A stretch of DNA of 38,239 nt from assembly GCA_017990495.1 (NCBI GenBank), contig JAGNNV010000009.1, positions 1-38,239 on the forward strand. Direction: 5' to 3'. The notes beneath the pieces were generated by a model. That model searched no databases. It had not been told where the DNA came from and saw nothing but the letters and a program-made list of their open reading frames with translations. Positions 17,101 to 24,475 of the stretch are shown one piece after another (positions within the stretch are counted from its first letter, which is position 1; every line of letters begins with the position of its first letter). Source of the stretch: Vicinamibacteria bacterium (GTDB lineage Bacteria; Acidobacteriota; Vicinamibacteria; Fen-336; JAGNNV01). The position numbers and the translations under genes are program-made.

Positions 17101-18795
17101 TCAACCTTTGATTGGAGAAGCGTCTTTGACCGGCGTAGGCGTGGCCAGGCTGATCAGGTAGCCCACCACGAAGACCGCCACCGCGCCAATGACGTTCCAC
17201 CAGAGGAAATGCACCTTGGTGGTGGCGGCCACCAGCGCCACCACTCCCATGCCCGCGAACAGGCCAAGGGTGGCCCCGGTTCCGTTGGCCCGTTTAGTCA
17301 GGATGGCGAGCATGAACACGCCCAGGATGGATCCGTAGAAGTAGGAGCCGAACCGGTTGACCACCTCGATGGCCGAACCGAGCCGCCCGGCCTGCAAGGC
17401 GATGATGCAGGCGAAGCCGCCCCAGAACGCGGTGAAGACGCGGGACAGGAAGAGATCCCGCGCATCGGTGCCGGGGCCGCGGAAGCGGCGCACGAAGTCG
17501 ATCATGCTCGCGGTGGCGAGGGAGTTGAATTCACCGGACAGCGTGGACATCGCGGCCGCGAAGATCACCGCGATGATGAGCCCGAGCAGGCCGTGGGGGA
17601 TCTGGGTGAGGATGTAGTGGAGGAAAACGTAGTTGGTGTCGTTGTAGTCCTTGACCCCGGTGGTCTGTTTGTAGACCGTGGTTACCTCCACCCGGGCTTC
17701 CGCGAATTCCTTCTGGGCCGCGAGGTATTTCTCGGCCCTCGCCGGGTCCTCGCCGTTCCCCCGCCACGTGAGGGCCAGGGCCGCTTCCTTCCGCTGCTCG
17801 AAGGCGGTGGCGTAGCGCGCCTCCGCTTTCACCTTCTCGGGCGACTCCACCTTCTCGAACTGCGCGCGGGCCACGGAGTTGAACAGAGCGGGCGGGGCCT
17901 GGAAGTGAAAGAAGACGAAGACCAGGATGCCGGTGAGCAGGATGATGAACTGCATCGGCACCTTGAGGAAGGCGTTGAACAGCAGCGAGAGCCGGCTTTC
18001 CGTGAGCGACGAACCGGAAAGGTATCGCTGGACCTGGCTTTGATCGGCGCCGAAGTACGACAACATCAGAAACAGGCCGCCGATGAGGCCGCTCCATAGG
18101 GTGTAGGGGGTGGAGAGAGAGGTGTCGAGGCTGATGGCGTTGAACCGACCGGCGGTCTGCGCGATGGAGAGCGCGTCTCGGAAGGACACGTTGTCCGGGA
18201 GTTTCCAGATGGCTACGAACAGACAAGAGAAGATCCCGACCCAGATGATGGTCATCTGGACCACGTCGGTCCAGATCACGGACCGATTGCCGCCCTTGAG
18301 CACGTAGATGATGGTGGAGACTCCCATCACCAGGATGGTTGCGGATTCGGAAATACCCAGGATGGTCGAAAGCACCAGCGCGGGGGCGTAGAGAGTGACG
18401 CCCACGGCGAGGCCTCGCTGCAGAAGGAAGAGGAGGCTCGTGATGGTGCGGGTCTTGAGGTCGAAGCGCTGCTCGAGGTACTCGTAGGCGGTGAAGACCT
18501 TGGCCCGGTAGAAGAAGGGCACGAGGGTCACGCACAGGATGACCATGGCGAAGGGCAGGGCGAAGTAGACAACCAGGAAGCGCATGCCGTCGCCGTAGGC
18601 CTGGCCGGTGGTGCCCACGAAGGTGATGGCCGAGATCTGGGTGGCCATGACGGAGAGGCCCACCGCCCACCACGGCATTTCGCGTCCGGCCAGGAAGAAG
18701 TCGTCCAGCTTGCGGTTGTTCCGGCCCACCCAGTAGCCGAAGACGACGATACCGAGCAGGTAGACGGCGAGGACGGACCAGTCGAGGGTGGACAT
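17101..18795 (-). CDS. Sodium:solute symporter family transporter
   Basis: A 564-aa membrane protein of the SSS family with about 13 hydrophobic helices. The signature at the second helix, DDFFLAGREMPWWAVGLSVM followed by ATQISAITFVGTTGQAY, is clear. A hydrophilic, probably helical insert of about 95 residues (AQFEKVESPEKVKAEARYAT to TTGVKDYNDTNYV) lies between membrane segments 7 and 8. Similar inserts occur in Bacteroidota/Acidobacteriota-type SSS proteins. Family members import sugars, amino acids, vitamins or sialic acid; the substrate here is unknown. It follows a 46-aa membrane peptide gene and precedes the lyase gene by 2 bases, so it is part of a five-gene operon. Confidence 0.92.
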   Translation of the reverse strand: MSTLDWSVLAVYLLGIVVFGYWVGRNNRKLDDFFLAGREMPWWAVGLSVMATQISAITFVGTTGQAYGDGMRFLVVYFALPFAMVILCVTLVPFFYRAKVFTAYEYLEQRFDLKTRTITSLLFLLQRGLAVGVTLYAPALVLSTILGISESATILVMGVSTIIYVLKGGNRSVIWTDVVQMTIIWVGIFSCLFVAIWKLPDNVSFRDALSIAQTAGRFNAISLDTSLSTPYTLWSGLIGGLFLMLSYFGADQSQVQRYLSGSSLTESRLSLLFNAFLKVPMQFIILLTGILVFVFFHFQAPPALFNSVARAQFEKVESPEKVKAEARYATAFEQRKEAALALTWRGNGEDPARAEKYLAAQKEFAEARVEVTTVYKQTTGVKDYNDTNYVFLHYILTQIPHGLLGLIIAVIFAAAMSTLSGEFNSLATASMIDFVRRFRGPGTDARDLFLSRVFTAFWGGFACIIALQAGRLGSAIEVVNRFGSYFYGSILGVFMLAILTKRANGTGATLGLFAGMGVVALVAATTKVHFLWWNVIGAVAVFVVGYLISLATPTPVKDASPIKG

Positions 18796-18813
18796 CGTTT
18801 GCCGGGCGTCCGC

Positions 18814-18954
18814 CTAGAACGGGAACTTCGAGAAGAGGTAGACGAAGGCGATGGCGAGCAGGTTCACCACGATCACCGAAATGTAGATCGCGCGCCAGGT
18901 CCCGAAGACCGGGACGTGTCCGGTATCCGAGTTCTCTCCTCCTGAAGTGGGCAT
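18814..18954 (-). CDS. Small single-span membrane protein preceding the symporter
   Basis: ATG at 18954 opens a 46-aa frame: MPTSGGENSDTGHVPVFGTW, then a hydrophobic helix IYISVIVVNLLAIAFVYLFS, ending KFPF and TAG at 18814. The soluble N-terminus followed by F-G-x-W-R and one membrane span resembles tiny ORFs I recall next to SSS transporters in other phyla. It is probably an accessory subunit or assembly factor. It ends 18 bases before the symporter ATG and is the first gene of the minus-strand operon. Its length is below usual annotation cut-offs. Confidence 0.65.
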   Translation of the reverse strand: MPTSGGENSDTGHVPVFGTWRAIYISVIVVNLLAIAFVYLFSKFPF

Positions 18955-18989
18955 GAGGCGGGGATGTTAACGCCATGAGCCGGTGATGC

Positions 18990-19032
18990 CCGCACCGCGT
19001 GGCCCCCGCGGTGCGGCGTTTTCATCTACAAT
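18990..19032 (+). promoter_or_regulatory. 10-bp hairpin with T run followed by a TACAAT box
   Basis: CCGCACCGCG (18990-18999) pairs perfectly with CGCGGTGCGG (19007-19016) around a 7-base loop and is followed by CGTTTTC. Seven bases later TACAAT (19027-19032) is a near-perfect -10 box for the plus-strand gene at 19051. The right arm covers the expected -35 position. The element lies between divergent genes. It could therefore be a terminator/insulator or an operator overlapping the promoter. Confidence 0.55.
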
Positions 19033-19050
19033 TCTCGACCGAGCAAATCC

Positions 19051-19389
19051 ATGGTCACCGGCTTCAATACCGACGTCAAGTACAAGGGCGTGACGTACCA
19101 CGTCCAGACCGAGGACAAGGGTCCGACTACCCCCATGGTTCTCACCCTCATCTACAAGGGCGGCGAGATCCTCGGGGCCAAGCGCTTCCACTACAAGGAT
19201 GTTCCCGAAGCCCAGGACGACAAGGGCCTCGCCAAGCTCATGGAAGACATTCATGCCGCCACCATGAATGAGGTGAAGCAGGGCCGGTACGCTCCGCAGG
19301 ACGACAAGACGGTCATCGAGGATCTCTCCCTCGACCAGCTCGTTCTCGCGTATCTGGCTTCGCGCGCCGCCGCGTCGCCCGCGCGCTAG
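19051..19389 (+). CDS. Conserved small protein at the head of the pilT cluster
   Basis: A 112-aa soluble protein starting MVTGFNTDVKYKGVTYHVQT. It continues EDKGPTTPMVLTLIYKGGEI and LGAKRFHYKD, then a helical C-terminal half. The 'GFNT-V-x-G-x-x-x-H-V-Q-T-E-D' opening resembles small proteins I recall from Acidobacteria and Myxobacteria near motility or pilus genes. I know no assigned function. There are no signal peptide, cysteines or membrane segments. Its stop shares one base with the GTG of the next gene (TAGTG). The Shine-Dalgarno is poor and the -10 box lies only about 18 bases upstream of the ATG, so the leader would be very short. Confidence 0.75.
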   Translation: MVTGFNTDVKYKGVTYHVQTEDKGPTTPMVLTLIYKGGEILGAKRFHYKDVPEAQDDKGLAKLMEDIHAATMNEVKQGRYAPQDDKTVIEDLSLDQLVLAYLASRAAASPAR

Positions 19390-19613
19390 TGCCCCCGGTC
19401 GTGGCGGAGGGCCTGCCGGTTACGGTGAATGGTCAGCCCGCCCGCTGTCCTTCCGGAGCGTCCGTGGAGGAGTTCCTTGCCACCCTTCAACTCCCCAAAG
19501 ACCGGGTGGCGGTGGAACGCAATCGCCAGATCGTCCGCCGCGAGCAGCGAGCTCTGGTAAGCGTCGAGGCCGGAGACGTGTTCGAGATCGTCACATTCGT
19601 GGGCGGCGGCTAG
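19389..19613 (+). CDS. ThiS/MoaD-like sulfur-carrier protein
   Basis: A 74-aa beta-grasp protein: LPVTVNGQPARCPSGASVEE, then FLATLQLPKDRVAVERNRQI, ending DVFEIVTFVGGG. The Gly-Gly-Gly end and the EIVTFVGGG strand match ThiS, whose C-terminal glycine is adenylated and thiocarboxylated for thiazole synthesis. MoaD-type or other ubiquitin-like uses remain possible. Translation starts at GTG 19389, overlapping the preceding stop by one base, so it is coupled to the 112-aa protein. No thiG, thiF or thiH is nearby, which is unusual for a thiS gene. It ends 59 bases before pilT. Confidence 0.8.
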   Translation: MPPVVAEGLPVTVNGQPARCPSGASVEEFLATLQLPKDRVAVERNRQIVRREQRALVSVEAGDVFEIVTFVGGG

Positions 19614-19625
19614 CCGCACCCGGGC

Positions 19626-19631
19626 TAAGAT
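19626..19631 (+). promoter_or_regulatory. Possible -10 box (TAAGAT) ahead of pilT
   Basis: TAAGAT followed by TCTCG sits 42 bases before the pilT ATG and resembles the TACAAT-TCTCG pattern at 19027. GGAGGAGGAC at 19655-19664 is the pilT ribosome binding site. The pilT gene may thus have its own promoter as well as read-through from thiS. Confidence 0.3.
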
Positions 19632-19672
19632 TCTCGTCGGCCCATCAGGCCCCTGGAGGAGGACGTTAAGCC

Positions 19673-20902
19673 ATGCCCTATTTCGAACTCGATCCGCTGC
19701 TCAACAAGATGCTCGACTTCGCGCCCGGCATCTCCGACTTGAACATGTCGGTCGGGCGTCCGCCCCAGGTCGAGCTCGACGGCCAGCTGAAGGGCGTCGA
19801 CTACATGGGGATCGACAAGCTCTCCCCCTACCAGACCGAACAGATCGCCATGCGCCTGATCGGCGGCAAACGCGACGTGGCCGACAAGCTGGTCAAGACC
19901 GGGTCCACGGACTGCTCCTACTCGCTCTCCGGGCGCACCCGCTTCCGCGTGAACATCTTCGCCCAGCGCGGCACCTTCTGCGTGGTCATGCGCGTCATCC
20001 CCAGCAAGATCCCCACGATCGAGCAGCTCGGCATTCCCCCCGTGCTCGGCGACATCGCTCACGAGCGTAACGGCATCGTTCTGGTGACCGGGCCCACGGG
20101 TTCAGGAAAATCGACCACCCTCGCCGCCATCATCAACAAGATGAACCTCGAGAAGTCGATGCACATCATCACCATCGAGGACCCGATCGAGTACCTGCAT
20201 CCGCATCACAAGTCCACGATCAACCAGCGCGAAGTGGGCACCGACACCCAGACCTTCGCCCTCGCTCTGCGCGCCGCCCTGCGCCAGGCCCCCAAAGTCA
20301 TCCTGGTCGGCGAAATGCGCGACGTGGAAACCATCTCCATCGCCCTTGAAGCCTCGGAAACCGGCCACCTTGTGCTCTCGACCCTGCACACCATCGACGC
20401 GGCGAAAACCATCGAACGCATCGTCGGCGTGTTCCCCCGCTCCGACGAGCGGCAGGTCCGCACCCGTTTCTCCGCGGCCTTCAGGTGGGTCGTCTCTCAG
20501 CGCCTCGTGCCCAAGATCGGCGGAGGTCGTATCGGCGTCTGCGAAATCCTGCGGTCCACCTCGCGAACGCGCGAGTACGTTCTCGAGGGCGAGCGCGACG
20601 GCAAGAGCCTCCACGACGCCATGGAAGACGGGCAGCTCGACGGGATGCAGACCTTCGACAACGAACTGTATCGCCTGATCAACGAGGGCATCGTCGACCG
20701 CGAACTTGCGCTGTCCTACGCCACCAACCGCACGAACCTCCAACTGAAGCTCGACACTCAAGGAGTGGGCGGCGACAAGGCCGAGGAAGAGGCGAAGGAG
20801 CAGAAGGGAACGAAGTCGACCATGGGCGCGAAGGCCCCGCCTCCGGGCAAGAAGGGCGCCGCGCCTTCAAAGACCGACATGGACGATCTCCTGGAAAGGT
20901 AA
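19673..20902 (+). CDS. pilT: Type IV pilus retraction ATPase PilT/PilU family
   Basis: A 409-aa secretion-type ATPase of the cytoplasmic pilus base. The N-terminal PAS-like domain (about 1-110) includes [18 protein letters not shown]. The C-terminal RecA-like domain has Walker [10 protein letters not shown] (140-148), the Asp box [11 protein letters not shown] (167-176), Walker [10 protein letters not shown] (209-217) with Glu214, and the His box HLVLSTLHT (232-240). This is the PilT/PilU order; ATP hydrolysis depolymerises the pilus. A charged, low-complexity tail of about 45 residues ([11 protein letters not shown] ... DMDDLLER) extends beyond the core. PilT and PilU cannot be separated by eye. 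The neighbouring zinc-ribbon gene starts 6 bases after the stop. Confidence 0.93.
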   Translation: MPYFELDPLLNKMLDFAPGISDLNMSVGRPPQVELDGQLKGVDYMGIDKLSPYQTEQIAMRLIGGKRDVADKLVKTGSTDCSYSLSGRTRFRVNIFAQRGTFCVVMRVIPSKIPTIEQLGIPPVLGDIAHERNGIVLVTGPTGSGKSTTLAAIINKMNLEKSMHIITIEDPIEYLHPHHKSTINQREVGTDTQTFALALRAALRQAPKVILVGEMRDVETISIALEASETGHLVLSTLHTIDAAKTIERIVGVFPRSDERQVRTRFSAAFRWVVSQRLVPKIGGGRIGVCEILRSTSRTREYVLEGERDGKSLHDAMEDGQLDGMQTFDNELYRLINEGIVDRELALSYATNRTNLQLKLDTQGVGGDKAEEEAKEQKGTKSTMGAKAPPPGKKGAAPSKTDMDDLLER

Positions 20903-20908
20903 CCGAAG

Positions 20909-21580
20909 ATGCAAGCCACCTGTTCCTCCTGCGCGAATGTCGTCACCGTCGACGAAAACAATCCCAAGCTCCCCGCCGGGCCGTTCTCGGTCAAGTGCCC
21001 CAAGTGCCAGACCCCGGTGAGATTCCCGGGTCGCCCGGCCAAGGCCGCGGCCCCCGCCGCCGCTCCGGCCGCCGCTCCCGCCCCTGCTCGCGAGCCGGCC
21101 GCTTCCGCCGCGCCGCGGGCCAGCATTCCACTCAAGCCCACCGCACTTCCCGGTGAACGGGCCCTCGTGGCTCTCGACGATCAGCAGCGCGCGGGGGAAA
21201 TGGCGCGCAGCCTGGAACTGCTCGGTTACGAAGTCGACATCATGTCCGACACGGACGGGGTGCGCGCCATCGAGCAGGCGGCTCACGTCATCGTGGTCAT
21301 GGCCCGCACCGTGGCTGAGGGCGGGGCTCTCACCTGCTATCAGCGCCTGTTCCTGCTCAACTCCGACATCCGCCGAGGTTTCTTCCTCATCCTCGTGGGT
21401 GACGAGTACACCACCGGCGACGGAGTGCAGGCTTTCGTGGTCCATGGCGACATGGTGATCGCCTCTCCCGACGCCGATTCGTGCGAGGTGATCGTCCGCG
21501 AGCGACTCATCGAGAGGGGCCGCCTCTTCCGCGCCTTCATAGACTGCAAGCGCAAGAACGAGGCGTCCACCGCGGTTTGA
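20909..21580 (+). CDS. Zinc-ribbon protein with receiver-like domain
   Basis: A 223-aa protein. The N-terminal ribbon (1-45) has CSSC (Cys5/Cys8) and CPKC (Cys30/Cys33) in the MJ0042-type pattern CPxCxTPVRFP. An Ala/Pro linker follows (47-85). Residues about 93-210 fold like a response-regulator receiver: RALVALDDQQRAGEMARSLE, then LLGYEVDIMSDTDGVRAIEQ, then VIVVMART. The usual phosphorylatable Asp is not evident (VVMAR lies where a D is expected), so it is probably a pseudo-receiver. Its place directly after pilT suggests a regulator or adaptor of pilus retraction. Function is inferred from context only. Confidence 0.65.
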   Translation: MQATCSSCANVVTVDENNPKLPAGPFSVKCPKCQTPVRFPGRPAKAAAPAAAPAAAPAPAREPAASAAPRASIPLKPTALPGERALVALDDQQRAGEMARSLELLGYEVDIMSDTDGVRAIEQAAHVIVVMARTVAEGGALTCYQRLFLLNSDIRRGFFLILVGDEYTTGDGVQAFVVHGDMVIASPDADSCEVIVRERLIERGRLFRAFIDCKRKNEASTAV

Positions 21581-21586
21581 AGCCGC

Positions 21587-21601
21587 GGCGGAATGTCCGC
21601 C
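21587..21601. terminator. Hairpin between convergent genes
   Basis: GGCGGA (21587-21592) pairs with TCCGCC (21596-21601) around ATG, in the 40-base gap between the receiver-like gene and glgP. No T tract follows on either strand, so termination is uncertain. Confidence 0.35.
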
Positions 21602-21620
21602 TCGCCATGGCTGGTTGCGC

Positions 21621-23804
21621 TTAGTTGCGCGCGGCCGGGCCGTAAACGCGGAGCGCGTAGTCGCGGGCCATGCGGCGGGCCGAGAAACGCGGAGCGATCG
21701 TGGCGATCGAGGCCTTCATCATGCGCGTCCATTCCGTCGATGCGCCGGGAACCGCGGCGCCGAAGAAGTAGGGAATCACCCGTGTCTCGAGCTCGCGGTA
21801 GAGGGCTTGCGCGTCCAGAGCGTCCTGGCTCTCCTCGAGCTTGATCTGAGCCAGCGCGGCCGCGGCGAGCGGATCCTGAGGGGACTCCCCGGGGGCAAAT
21901 TCGGCGGGCGGGGCGTCGCCCCCATCGATCAGGAAGCCGTTCTCGCCGTCATACCCCTCGGCCCACCAGCCGTCGGCGATGGAGAGATTGAGGGCCCCGT
22001 TGATGGCGGCTTTCTGGCCGGACGTTCCCGACGCCTCGAGCGGTTTCCTCGGGGTGTTGAGCCAGACGTCGACGCCCTGCACCAGCATGCGCGCCATGTC
22101 GATGTCGTAGTCCTCGAGGAAGACCACCCGCCCGGAAAGCTCTCCGCGCGATAACACCGCCAGCTGCCGGATGTACTCCTGACCTTCGCGGTCGGCGGGA
22201 TGGGCCTTGCCGGCGAAGATCAACTGCACCGGCCGGTGGGGATCGAGCAGGAGCTTCTTCGCCCGCTCGAAGTCCTGCAGAAGCAGAACCGCGCGCTTGT
22301 AGGTTGCGAAGCGCCGCGCGAAGCCGATGGTGAGCGCGGCGGGGTCGAGCAGGCTTTCGAGCCGCCGCAGTTCGGACGGCCCCGAGCCTTCGCGGGCCGC
22401 CTGCTTGCGAACGCGCTCACGCACGTAACGCACCAGACGTTCCTTTTGCGACCGGCGCGCCGCCACGAGTCCCTCGTCGGAAGCCTCGCGCAACTTCTGC
22501 CAGGCTTCGGGCTCGAGAAGCCGCGAGCCCCACTCGGGGTCGAGTTCCCGGGCGAGGTAGGCCCGTATCTCCGGGCCGATCCAGGTCTCCGTGTGCACTC
22601 CGTTCGTGATGGCGAACACCGGGGACTCATGGTTTTCCGGGAAGAGATGTTTCCACATCCCCGAGGAGACCCGCCCGTGCAGTTCGCTCACCCCATTGGT
22701 GCTGGAGGAGAAGCGGATCGAGAGGGTGGTCAGATTGAACAGGCCCTCGTGGGCGCCCAGGGCGATCACTTCGTCGACGGCGACGCCGGTATCCCGCGAC
22801 CATGGTTCGAGGTGCTGCCGGACCAGGTCGAAGGCGAACACCTCATTGCCGGCCGGCACCGGGGTGTGGGTGGTGAAGACGGTGTTGCGTTTCACCGCGG
22901 CGCAGGCGTCCTTGAAGTCTTCGCCGCGCATCACCCGCTCGCGCACCCTTTCGAGGGCCAGCATGGCCACGTGGCCTTCGTTCATGTGCCACACCGCGGG
23001 TTTGATCCCGAGCGCCTGCAAGGCCCGGACGCCGCCCACCCCGAGGACGATTTCCTGGGCCAGCCGCATTTCACGCCCGCGTACATAGAGCAGGCCCGTG
23101 ATGGCGCGATCGGCCGGCTCGTTCAGGGGGATGTCGGTGTCGAGGAAGAACACGCGCACCCCGCCCACCCGAGCCACCCACACCAGAGCATGAACCACGC
23201 GACCGGGGAGATCGACAGGGACGGTGAGCGGACCACCCGAGGGCGAACGCACCGGCTGCACCGGCAGTCGCGCGAAGTCGTAGTCGGGATAGATGTGCTG
23301 CTGGAAGCCGTCGGCGTCGACGGTCTGGCGAAAGTAACCCGAGCGATAGAGCAGACCCACCCCGAAAAGGGGCAGGCCGAGGTCGGAGGCCGCCTTGCAG
23401 TGGTCGCCGGCCAGCACGCCGAGGCCACCCGAATACATGCCGAGCGACTCGTGCAGCCCGAACTCCATGGAGAAATAGGCCACCGGGCCGGGGAGGAGGC
23501 CGGGCTGCTCGTCCATGAACCTCCGTGCGCCCCGGCTCGCGTCGAGGCCGGCCATGGCCGCGTGGTAGGCGGCCATGAACTCGGGATCGCTGAGCAGGCC
23601 TGCCCATTTCTGGGGATCGACGTTGATGAGCAACTCGACCGGATTGTGGTAACGCCGCCAGTGTTCAGGATCGATCCAGGCGAAGAGCATTGACGCCTTC
23701 GGATTGAAGCTCCACCAGAGGTCGTAAGCCAGGTCCCGAAGACGCTCGACCTCCGCGGGGAGGTCGAGGTCGGCAATGGGCAGGGTTTGGATGTTCAGGG
23801 TCAC
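21621..23804 (-). CDS. glgP: Alpha-glucan (glycogen/maltodextrin) phosphorylase, DUF3417 type
   Basis: A 727-aa cytoplasmic enzyme that releases glucose-1-phosphate from alpha-1,4-glucans. The N-terminal block NPVELLINVDPQKWAGLLSD and LRDLAYDLWWSFNPKAS identify the DUF3417-containing short phosphorylase group. VAYFSMEFGLHESLGMYSGG (about 108-127) and KPAVWHMNEGHVAMLALERV are family hallmarks. The PLP-binding Lys598 sits in EASGTSGQKAAINGALN. Length is typical for this group and shorter than classical glycogen phosphorylase. The ATG overlaps the PilZ-protein stop by 4 bases (ATGA), so translation is coupled. Other glycogen genes are not in the window. Confidence 0.94.
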   Translation of the reverse strand: MTLNIQTLPIADLDLPAEVERLRDLAYDLWWSFNPKASMLFAWIDPEHWRRYHNPVELLINVDPQKWAGLLSDPEFMAAYHAAMAGLDASRGARRFMDEQPGLLPGPVAYFSMEFGLHESLGMYSGGLGVLAGDHCKAASDLGLPLFGVGLLYRSGYFRQTVDADGFQQHIYPDYDFARLPVQPVRSPSGGPLTVPVDLPGRVVHALVWVARVGGVRVFFLDTDIPLNEPADRAITGLLYVRGREMRLAQEIVLGVGGVRALQALGIKPAVWHMNEGHVAMLALERVRERVMRGEDFKDACAAVKRNTVFTTHTPVPAGNEVFAFDLVRQHLEPWSRDTGVAVDEVIALGAHEGLFNLTTLSIRFSSSTNGVSELHGRVSSGMWKHLFPENHESPVFAITNGVHTETWIGPEIRAYLARELDPEWGSRLLEPEAWQKLREASDEGLVAARRSQKERLVRYVRERVRKQAAREGSGPSELRRLESLLDPAALTIGFARRFATYKRAVLLLQDFERAKKLLLDPHRPVQLIFAGKAHPADREGQEYIRQLAVLSRGELSGRVVFLEDYDIDMARMLVQGVDVWLNTPRKPLEASGTSGQKAAINGALNLSIADGWWAEGYDGENGFLIDGGDAPPAEFAPGESPQDPLAAAALAQIKLEESQDALDAQALYRELETRVIPYFFGAAVPGASTEWTRMMKASIATIAPRFSARRMARDYALRVYGPAARN

Positions 23805-24460
23805 GCGAGGGAGTTGCTCGCGAGGAATGTCTTCAATGCCTCTTCGCCTTTGGTAATGGAAGTGAAGCGGGCCCCGTATCGATTGGGCCCTGCGGTGCGG
23901 GTGATATGCGCGTTGGCCGAGAATAGTTCACGCGACTCCTCGAAACGGAGGGTGAGGCTGACCTCGTCGCCCATGTTGAGCTGATGATTCGATTCGAGCA
24001 GGATGCCGGTGGCCGAGAGGTTCTGGGCCAGCACCGGCACGGTGGACCCGAAGCCGCTGCTCGCCACCACCTGGAGCCTTACCGGGAGCCGCACGTCCTT
24101 GCGGGAAGGGACTTCGATCAGCCGACCCACCCTCTCGTCGAAGTCGTCGGCGGTGGGCAGGCGAAGAATCGCGTTGGCGCCCGCTTCCAGCAGTTCGATT
24201 TCAGAAGGGTCGAAATCGTCCTCGGAGAGGACCACGATGGAGATGCGCTTGAGGGGCGACCGGCGGAGGGTTTTGATCAACGCCTCGATGCCCGCCACGT
24301 TGCGGTGGATACAGAGCAAGGCCACCGGACCCCCGGCGAGGCGAGCCTGCACCTCGGCCACGGAGCGGACCTGGACCCTCTCGATTCCGGACCTGAAAAG
24401 CACGGTGTCCTGAAGATCCCCGTCGAGGGAACGGCTTGAGCAAATGAGAACAACGGCCAT
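23801..24460 (-). CDS. Receiver-like plus PilZ domain protein (probable c-di-GMP receptor)
   Basis: A 219-aa protein. Residues 1-115 are receiver-like (VVLICSSRSLD, VALLCIHRNVAGIEAL, ISIVVLSEDDF) but lack the phosphorylation Asp pocket. Residues about 118-215 form a PilZ domain with both c-di-GMP motifs: RKDVR (120-124) as RxxxR and NLSATG (147-152) as [DN]xSxxG. Binding of c-di-GMP is therefore plausible. It starts 15 bases after nadE and overlaps glgP by 4 bases. The genes on the other side of glgP are pilT and another receiver-like protein. It may control GlgP, pilus function or both; the sequence cannot decide. Confidence 0.8.
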   Translation of the reverse strand: MAVVLICSSRSLDGDLQDTVLFRSGIERVQVRSVAEVQARLAGGPVALLCIHRNVAGIEALIKTLRRSPLKRISIVVLSEDDFDPSEIELLEAGANAILRLPTADDFDERVGRLIEVPSRKDVRLPVRLQVVASSGFGSTVPVLAQNLSATGILLESNHQLNMGDEVSLTLRFEESRELFSANAHITRTAGPNRYGARFTSITKGEEALKTFLASNSLA

Positions 24461-24475
24461 GGGAAGAAGCGGAGG

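Noticed and set aside
19389-19613. Thiamine operon with TPP riboswitch
   Set aside because: No thiazole-synthesis gene and no TPP riboswitch core is seen; the ThiS-like gene is coupled to an unrelated upstream gene.
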